From: Atherinomorus stipes
Lineage: Eukaryota; Chordata; Actinopteri; Atheriniformes; Atherinidae
Reading direction: 5' to 3'
NCBI GenBank assembly: GCA_023101725.1
Contig: JALJCO010003962.1
Coordinates: 286,001-350,000 of the forward strand
Length of the DNA stretch: 64,000 nt
Positions 56,932 through 64,000 of this stretch are shown here, piece by piece. Made by a program: the position numbers and the translations under genes. The notes beneath the pieces were generated by a model, which was not told where the DNA came from, ran no database searches, and saw only the letters and a list, made by a program, of their open reading frames with translations. The stretch's first letter is position 1. Each line of letters begins with the position of its first letter.

Positions 56932-59900
56932 ATAAACAAAAAGTCAGTTAGTCTTGTTCTTTAGGGTGATGGTTGCTGGCAGGAATGAATTCCTGTATCT
57001 CTCCGTCCTACAGCGAACTTGACGCAGCCTCCCACTGAACACACTCTGTTGATTCTTCACCGTGTTGTAGAGAGGATGGGAAGTGTCCTCCATTATCTTC
57101 ATCAGCTTGTGAAGCATTCTTTTTGAACGATCAGCTCCAGCGGCTCCAGAGTTATCCCCAGCACAGAACCAGCTTTCTTGATCAGCTTGTTTAGTTTCTT
57201 CAAGTCTCTGGTTCTGATGCTGCTGCCCCAGCAGATGGCTGCAAAGCTAATTGCACTTTCTACCACAGACTTATAGAAGATATGCAACATCTTTTTGCAG
57301 ACATTAAATGATTTTAGCTTCCTTAAGAAGTAAAGTCTGCTCAAACCTTTTTGTAGATGTAGTCACAGTTGCATTTCCAATCAAGTCTGTTGTCCAGCTG
57401 AACTCCAAGGTATTTGTAGTTCTCTACCACCTCCACCTCCTCTTCCAGGATGTAGACAGGACTATGCTGCTTATTCTTGCTCCTCCTGAAGTCAACAATC
57501 ATCTCTTTAGTCTTGCTGGTATTTAAGATGAGCTGATTGTTACTGCACCATTTCACAAACTGATTGACAAGTTCCCTGTATTCGGCTTCTTGTCCATCAC
57601 TAATACACCCCACAACAGCAGAGTCATCAGAATATTTCTGCAGATGACAGGACTCAGAGTTGTACTGGAAGTCTGAGGTGTACAGTGTAAAGAGGAATGG
57701 TGAGAGTACAGTTCCTTGTGGTGCTCCAGTGCTGCTGACCACCATCTCAGACACACAACCTTTCAGTCTCACAAACTGTGGTCTGTTTGTGAGGTGAGTC
57801 GTAAATCCAGGTGGTTGTGGAGGGATCCACCTGGAAGTTATGGAGCTTCTCACATAGCAAAGCAGGCTGAATAGTATTAAATGCACTTGAAAAATCAAAG
57901 AACATGACCCTCAAAGTGCTGCCTGACTGGTCCAGATGAGAGTGGGCTCTCTGAAGCAAGAAGATGATGGCGTCTTCAACCCCAAGCCCATTACGATATG
58001 CGAACTGTAATGGGTCCTGAAAGGTGTTCACTTGCTTGTTGAGGTGAGCCAGTAAGAGTCTCTCCAGGACTTTCATGATGTGAGATGTCAAAGCAACTGG
58101 TCTGTAGTCATTTGGTTCAGCTGGTTGTGGTTTTTTAGGGACTGGAACAAGACAGGATGTTTTCCACAGCACAGGAACTCTGTTCTGTCTCAGGCTGGTG
58201 TTAAAAAGGTGCTGGAGAACCGGACATAGTTGTTCTGAGCAGGTCTTGAGAACTCTGGGACTGACACCATCTGGACCTGCAGCCTTGTTCCGGTTCAGTT
58301 TTTCTAGTTGTTTCTTGACCTGGTCACATGAGACAGTCAGGCTGGAGGTGGAGGCAAAAGAGGTCTCAGGTTGTCCTGATGTGGAGGGAGATGAGGCTGT
58401 GTTCAGGTCCATGACTGAGGTGCAGGGTGACAGAGTGGAGGTGGGACAGGAAAGCTGTGAGCTCATGGAGGGTGTGTGGAATGTTGGGTTGTCGGCAGGG
58501 GGGGAACTGAACCTATTGAAGAACATGTTCAGTTCGTTAGCTCTGTCCAGACCTCCGTCAGTCTGGTCCCCCTTTAGCTTGAAGCCAGTGATTTTCTTCA
58601 TTCCCGACCATACATCCCTCACGTTGTTCTGCTGGAGCTGGCTCTCCAACTTCTTCCTGTAGTCCTCCTTGCACTTCTTAGTCTGTGTTTTCAGTTGTTT
58701 TTGTGTGGTCTTCAGTAACTCCCTGTCTCCATCCCTGAAAGCTTTCTTTTTGATGTTCAGCAGCTTTTTCAGGTCACTGGTGATCCAGGGTTTGTTATTG
58801 GGGAAGCACCTCACTGTTCTTGTTGGAACGATGCTGTCCACACAGAAGTTTATGTAATCTGTCACACACTCAGTCATGGTGTTGATGTCATCTCCATGAG
58901 GTTCACAGAGGACATTCCAGTCTGTGGCCTCAAAGCACCCTCTCAGAGCATCTTCAGCCTCAGTAGACCAGGTTTTAATTGTCCTCCTAATGACTGGTTG
59001 CTGCTGAACGATGGGCTTGTAGGTGGAGGTGAGAAGAACCAGATTATGATCAGATCTTCCTAGAGGAGGCAGGGCAGAGGAGCTGTATGCATTCTTTGTA
59101 TTTGCATAAAATAAGTCCAACATCTTATTTTCTCTGGTGGAGCAGCTGACAAACTGCTGGAAAGTTGGCAACGTAGCAGAGAGGGAGACGTTGTTGAAGT
59201 CTCCAGAGATCGCTATGAATGAGTTTGGATGCTGTGTTTGTAGTTTAGCCACGACGGAGCTGATGACATCACAGGCTGTCTCTGGTGCGGTACCTGGTAT
59301 TATATAAACCGCTACCAGAATAACACAGGCAAACTCTCTGGGTAAATAATATGGACGGAAACTCACAGCTAACAGTTCAATGTCTCTTGTGCAGATCTTC
59401 TCCTTGACAGTGACGTGTCCTGGATGACACCAGCGCTGACTGACCAGCACTGCAATTCCGCCTCCCTTCCGCTTCCCGCTGAGCTGTATATTTTGGTCCG
59501 CACGGACCGTCTTGAAGCCGTGTACAGACGCATTACAGTCCGGGATGTGTTCATGCAGCCAAGTCTCGGTGAAACACATGATACTGCATTCTCTGTACTC
59601 TTTCTGAGACCTTGTTAGCACTTCGAGCTCGTCCATCTTGTTAGCTAGCGATCTCACGTTACCCATCACAACAGTTGGAAGAAACGGTTTAAATCTCCAC
59701 CGTTTTTCTCTCTGCCTTACCCCTGCCCTGCATCCTCTTGTCTTTCTCCTTAACTCCACTGGGATTTGACATGTTATTTCGCTGAAAATCTTGATTTGGG
59801 AGAGTTTTAACAGTTGATCACGGTGGTAAACAATTTTTCCGTTGCTATGGATACACATCATAACAAGCAGTGAAAAAAGCCAATATACGAGGAAAAATCT

Positions 59901-61471
59901 CCCGAATTGCACACCGCTGAAACCAGCATAAAAAATCCTCCAAGAAAAACCTAATCTGACGAATAATGTCGATAAAAAAAAAAGACAACTATATTAGAAA
60001 AAAAAAAAAACACAAAAGTTAAGGGAGAGCTTTCACAAATTGCAGCTACCTAGCAGCGCATTCCAGAATTTTTATTTAGAATAGATCCAGCTTTCTGTAC
60101 AAGAAATGAACTTCCATGCTGAGCGAAACCACATTTTTTTCCAACTTGCAATCCTCTAGAGCTAAAAAAATATAAAGAAAAAAAAGAGAAGCTTTTCTTT
60201 AACTTGCGTTAGCTAATGGCTCTCTGTCTCAGAGAGAGTCTTCTTCTAATGACTTCTGCGGGCTGTTTGCTTCCTTCTCAGAAAGAGTGGATAGATTAGG
60301 ATTATTGGAGTCTCTCTCAAACAAAGTGAGCGTCTTGCTACGATGCTGCACACGCGTATTTGGTGCTTAATGATTAGTGCCACATATCTATGTAGATTCA
60401 TGGTGCATCAGTTGTTTGAAGGGAGCTGGAAATTAGACTGAATATTCATATAAATTATTTGAATATGCGAGAATGAAGAAAAATGAGTTAAAAGAAGTTA
60501 TATGGGGAAATAACACCCTAACATGGTTAAAAAATGGTTAAAAATGTTTTTTAAAAAAGCTCAAAAAATCCATTTTTTCATGATAGGGCTCCTTTAAAAA
60601 ATCCAGGAAAGGTAGGGTTTCACATAAAATGACATTTAGATATTAACTGAGATCACTGCCTTGCAACTTAATACACATTTTCCCGAAATGAATAAAGCAT
60701 CCACATTAGTTTTACAACAGTTGTATAAAAAAAGCTGTGAAATAGCATAGTGGATAACAGGATTTTGGGAAAAAAGTAATGAGTCAGATTGGGACATCGC
60801 GTTTTTGTATGCTTTGTTTTGTTTTTAATTTGTAAGAGAAAATGAGCTAAAATATACATTTTCAGTTCATTTAAACTCTGGTTTGACTCATTTTTGTGCT
60901 CACACAGGTGTTTGTGTTATCATTTGTAAAGAATATCATTTTTTTTGTCAATTTTCTTAACTTGGAGCACTTTTTGCTCTTTTGTCTACTGTAAACTTAA
61001 GATATTTGGCTGTTATTTTACAAGAAATTACATTTTATTCCTGGCTTAAATCCCTGATATCTGCCAGCATAGCCACTTCTGTAAGAATAGTCTGACTTTA
61101 GGTAAGACAAATGAAGATGAATAGTAAATCCTTTGACTTCGCCGTTATCCACAACAGTTGACTAAATTTTCAGGGTTGTGTTGAGTTAGACACAGTTATT
61201 ACTGTGAATATTATATTATCTGGCATATCGTTGTTTTAGAGGCTTTTGATGGTCGGCTTTTCACAGAAACTATGTTAGAACAACTCGTTGAGTTATGAGA
61301 CTGCTGTAAGAACTATTTACACATCATATCCAACTGCATATTTATTTAAGACATGCCATTAAACATGTGTTGATAGTTTGCTTGTGTGTTTGTCTGTGCA
61401 GAGATCAAGGTTTTAGCTGCGTGTCTGAGGCCGTTGGAGCAGATCACAGGGAATCCAGTGGGAAGTGTTAA
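45975..61471 (+). CDS. dhodh: Dihydroorotate dehydrogenase (quinone), mitochondrial
   Basis: Class 2 FMN enzyme of the inner mitochondrial membrane that oxidises dihydroorotate to orotate with ubiquinone, in de novo pyrimidine synthesis. Exons: 45975-45992, 47251-47463, 47565-47764, 48261-48343, 48692-48879, 51090-51203, 55686-55839, 55975-56134 and 61402-61471. They total 1200 nt and give 399 residues (human 395). A short basic N-terminus (MAGQLKKQLKE) leads into a membrane helix ([13 protein letters not shown]). FMN-barrel landmarks are [37 protein letters not shown] with the catalytic-base Ser near 212-213, [29 protein letters not shown] and IIGVGG-type VPIVGIGGV. The first exon codes for only six residues. 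Introns 6 and 8 (4.5 and 5.3 kb) are mostly transposon-derived. Confidence 0.96.
50013..50407 (+). mobile_element. tRNA-headed SINE with 10-bp target duplication
   Basis: Begins GGGCTGCACGGTGGCGTGG, with an A-box-like TGGCGTGGTTG and a B-box-like AGTCCGATTCCC. It ends in a short GACTGACTGAC tail. Flanked by TAGGGTGAGT at 50003-50012 and again at 50408-50417, an exact duplication of retroposition type. It is in dhodh intron 5. A reverse-strand fragment of its 3' half lies at about 50524-50612. Confidence 0.85.
53071..53610. mobile_element. Non-autonomous hAT element nested in a LINE
   Basis: Exactly 540 bp. The ends CAGGGCTGTT and AACGGCCCTG are inverted copies with one mismatch. CTGGTCAG flanks it perfectly on both sides (53063-53070 and 53611-53618), the 8-bp duplication of hAT transposition. 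The uninterrupted sister LINE copies have a single such site (one has CTAGTCAG), which proves insertion. Internal GGGGCCCC blocks are also arranged as inverted repeats. No transposase is encoded. Confidence 0.92.
54262..54372 (-). repeat. SINE 3' fragment inserted in LINE tail
   Basis: Reverse-complement match to the 3' quarter of the SINE at 50013-50407 (GGTTGCTGGAGCCTATCCCAG). It is bounded on both sides by A-runs that interrupt the LINE copy 3 tail, suggesting insertion into an A tract. Confidence 0.7.
55851..55889. repeat. (AT)n dinucleotide repeat
   Basis: About 19 AT units, starting 11 bases after the donor of dhodh exon 55686-55839 inside a 135-bp intron. Length variation here would noticeably change the size of this short intron. 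Confidence 0.95.
56820..60068 (-). mobile_element. CR1/L2/Rex1-like LINE, copy 2 (nearly intact)
   Basis: Minus-strand LINE in dhodh intron 8, antisense to the host. One frame stays open from 59912 down to about 57800 (some 700 codons): the endonuclease-like domain ([45 protein letters not shown]), a linker, and the start of the reverse transcriptase ([41 protein letters not shown]). Small indels near 57795 and 57345 shift the frame. The RT continues through [13 protein letters not shown] and YSDD. The 3' end is CCCCGAAGGGAAATTCAG beside an AAATGAAATG tail (56820-56852). The 5' boundary equals that of copy 1, so the element looks full length. Confidence 0.93.
60069..61390 (+). other. Rest of dhodh intron 8
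   Basis: AT-rich intronic DNA with no exon. The first 500 bases (to about 60600) look like another, older repeat beside the LINE. Confidence 0.4.
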
Positions 61472-61651
61472 CACAGACACTCGGGGCTCGTCGGCTCCTC
61501 CAGCTGCTGTTTCTTACAACAAAGCAACATGACTCTTCTCTTCTTTTAATCTGTAATTAACTGAGTATTTTTGTTGCCCTTTTGTTCACCCTGACTGCCA
61601 GGGTTGAGGATGTATGGCAGTTGAGGTCAACAAATTACAGAAAATTGAATG

Positions 61652-61657
61652 AATAAA
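61652..61657 (+). terminator. dhodh: dhodh polyadenylation signal
   Basis: AATAAA 180 bases after the dhodh stop codon, followed by a TG/T-containing stretch. It implies a short 3' UTR. Confidence 0.75.
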
Positions 61658-61699
61658 CTTACTGCATCTACAGTGTTAAGAAGCTGAAGTCTGCAACTT

Positions 61700-63530
61700 G
61701 ATTTCAGACGTTTATGTTTTGTTACAGTGTAACAGCGGTTAATGTTTCTCAAGTGCTCATTGACACCACTGTGCTCAAACACATTTTTACAAATGTATAC
61801 AACCCTTCTGTTTGTCTTTGTTTGTTTGTGGTCTTAATCTGACATGAAGATGTTTAAAAATGCGTAACTTGGTTGTCAAATACAGCTAAAACATGAACTC
61901 TGATATTGATTTTGTCTTATTTTATGTCCCACTAAGAATATAAATTTGTAAAAGAAAAAAAATAAAGCTAAGCACACAAAGATATTAATAGATGTTTGAA
62001 AAAAACAAAATCCAATCAAACACACTAATAGATCAAATGTTGTGTATGTTGCATTGCGAGGTGAAACTTGAGTATTTGTGAACATGTTTCAGTGCAACAA
62101 ACCGATTTAAATAAAACAAAATAATGATTTAAAAAAAATAGTAACTTGGTTTCTTATTACACATTTCAGTTAAGAAAAGATGATTAATAGGAAGATTGTG
62201 CCCTCCCTGGGAACCTGCATAAAACCAAGAATAAGCATCAGAGTTCAGCAAAGCTGTTTATTAAATGTTGGCTGGTTCATACTGTATGTTGTGGTGTTTT
62301 GTGAATATTGGAGAGCTTTGTAAATGACAGACTTTGAGTGTCACTATTATCTCAAGCTGACCATCTGGGGAGCTGCTTCATGCCCGTTTTTATTCAGTTT
62401 CAGGACTCCTCACCATGCCTGATGTTACAGGGCCTTTAATTTACTTTACATGCAGTCAATGAATTCTTCTATGACAAACTGATAAGCAGAGCCATGATTT
62501 TTTTGTTTGGTATCAGATGCCCTACTTAATTTGTCAAAGGGAAAGTCAGAGTTTATTTGTATACCTAAGAAAATCAGCCATGAGAAATGGAATGACTCAC
62601 ATTTATTCACATTTTCAATTCATGAAATTCACTTGTATATACTTACTGAATTTACAGTAAAAAACTCTCAGTAAAAAGTCTCGTTCCAGCAATTATTAAT
62701 CCCCTAATAGCTCATCTGACTTCCTCAAAATTGTACATTAAAGGTTTTCGCTGACTGAGGAGGAAAAAAAAAACCTGAATAATTAGAATTAGAATAATTT
62801 TGAGTGTGACTTTAGAACTTATTCCTCCTTCTCTAAATGGGATTTATGAATATGTAAATCTGGCTCCACCCAAATCTCTATCCGCCAACAGATGACAAAG
62901 GCTGCCTTTCTTATTTCACTCTATGCTCTGTTAAGCACTTCTAAGGTTTGGATAATTCAGCTGTAAATGTTTGAACCAGAAAGTGGTTCTCATGAAGGGG
63001 GAAGGAAAATCACACAAAGTGAATGTTTAACAAGGTTTAGCAGAGGAGCACTATTGAGCATTTTTCTTTTGAAGTCTTTTTCAATTTACCCAAACTGTTT
63101 GTGATCTCTAAACTGTGTTGATGAATTTGTGAATAAAATATTAGATCATCTGTTTATTATTCTCTCAAAACCTTACAAATAAAACAAATAAATGCCCCAC
63201 TGACCTTTAGTTACAGAGATTAACGACAACCTTCCTTTTTTATTTCACCTTACAACATTATCTTTATACAGTCAGAACAAATGTATGAACTTTGAGTTTG
63301 ATTTTATTTTCAGAGCCTGGTTCTTTGTGTTTGTTTTATAAAGTCTTTAGGGCATGCAGGATGTTGTGTGCAAGGAACATTGCACCTGCTCTCTGATTTC
63401 AATGGCTTCTTTTTCTTGTGTAGTTTTTGGGGAGCAGCAAGCCAAGGAAAATTATTTATACAAAATTGAAATTTAATTAAACTGTAATCAGAAATATCAA
63501 AAAGAAAACAAAGTTACATTAGGGCATAAC
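61700..63530. other. Intergenic AT-rich DNA after dhodh
   Basis: No supported exon or repeat family. On the minus strand an AATAAA (TTTATT at 63535-63540) could end the gene suggested at the right edge. Confidence 0.5.
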
Positions 63531-63873
63531 TGTTTTTATTCATTTACAACGACAATTTTTTCCAGACCACTGATACAACTTAGTCTTTGATTGTTGTGAA
63601 TATGGAGCAGTAAACACTGATGATTTCAGAGATTTTTATACTTGAACAGCCTGAGATGACTTTGCTGTGTTCTTGGCACAACACAGCAAAGTCCTTCCAG
63701 TCATAACTGGATGGCACCATGGCCTCCCACTGGAGTGAATGACTTCTTATAGAGATATTCTTGGCTTTTTGTCACTTACTGACACATTGAAATGCCTTCT
63801 TAGCCTATCAAAAATGCCAAGAATAGACAATGGTCATTAGTCACTGCCGGTGAAGGCAGCAGTTCTGTGAGGA

Positions 63874-64000
63874 TCAGCTGTGAGCTGCCAAGCGCTTCCT
63901 TCTCCGTTTCCTGAGGCTAGGTCCAGACTCGTATCCCATATGTGATGTCATGGGGGGAGGAAAGGCTCCAAGACAAACTAAAGTTCCTAAACTGATGGCC
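63874..64000 (-). CDS. Possible last exon of an unrecognised gene (partial)
   Basis: One minus-strand frame is open from the window edge to a TGA at 63874-63876. It reads CLGAFPPPMTSHMGYESG, then PSLRKRRRKRLAAHS at the C-terminus. The basic RKRRRKR cluster could be a nuclear or nucleolar signal. A minus-strand AATAAA about 335 bases downstream and higher GC than the surroundings support a 3'-terminal exon. I do not recognise the protein, and 41 codons is short enough to be chance. An acceptor may lie anywhere in 63950-64000 or beyond. Confidence 0.3.
   Translation of the reverse strand, partial: AISLGTLVCLGAFPPPMTSHMGYESGPSLRKRRRKRLAAHS

Overview
The window is nuclear DNA of a teleost fish, probably a percomorph. 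The evidence is spliced vertebrate genes with GT-AG introns, a high load of fish-type transposons (CR1/L2/Rex1-like LINEs, tRNA-headed SINEs, hAT and other MITEs) and long TTTC microsatellites. No tRNA, rRNA, CRISPR or prokaryotic feature was seen. All exon coordinates were read by eye from splice sites and reading-frame continuity. Each complete gene model joins into one open frame of a length close to the family's norm.

Layout: (1) 1-4.7 kb, ferritin heavy chain (fth1, +). A non-coding first exon carries a textbook iron-responsive element, and a 479-bp MITE sits directly upstream of it. (2) 7.8-16.7 kb, methylmalonyl-CoA epimerase (mcee, -) and the U3 snoRNP protein MPP10 (mphosph10, +) lie head to head with only 92 bp between start codons. 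(3) 17.5-24.2 kb, the ESCRT-III regulator ist1 (+). (4) 28.5-45.5 kb, or from 26.6 kb if a tentative last exon is real, a polycystin-1-like gene (-) with a lectin fragment, GAIN/GPS, PLAT and about five membrane segments; it is best read as pkd1l3. The pore-forming C-terminal half was not found. (5) 46.0-61.7 kb, dihydroorotate dehydrogenase (dhodh, +), with introns swollen by two LINE copies, a hAT element nested in one of them, and SINEs. (6) At the right edge, a possible last exon of an unrecognised minus-strand gene.

Two adjacencies match human gene order as I know it: MCEE with MPHOSPH10 (head to head), and IST1 - PKD1L3 - DHODH. This supports the gene names. The genes are not an operon. 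They cover iron storage, propionate catabolism, ribosome biogenesis, membrane scission, sensory-type polycystin signalling and pyrimidine synthesis, and they share only locality and two divergent promoters.

The observations most worth following are the transposon against the ferritin start, the polycystin gene that seems to lack its channel half, a pair of pkd1l3 microexons that each keep frame only alone, the nested transposon stack in dhodh intron 6 with an exact 8-bp target duplication, and a SINE whose tail resembles the local LINEs.
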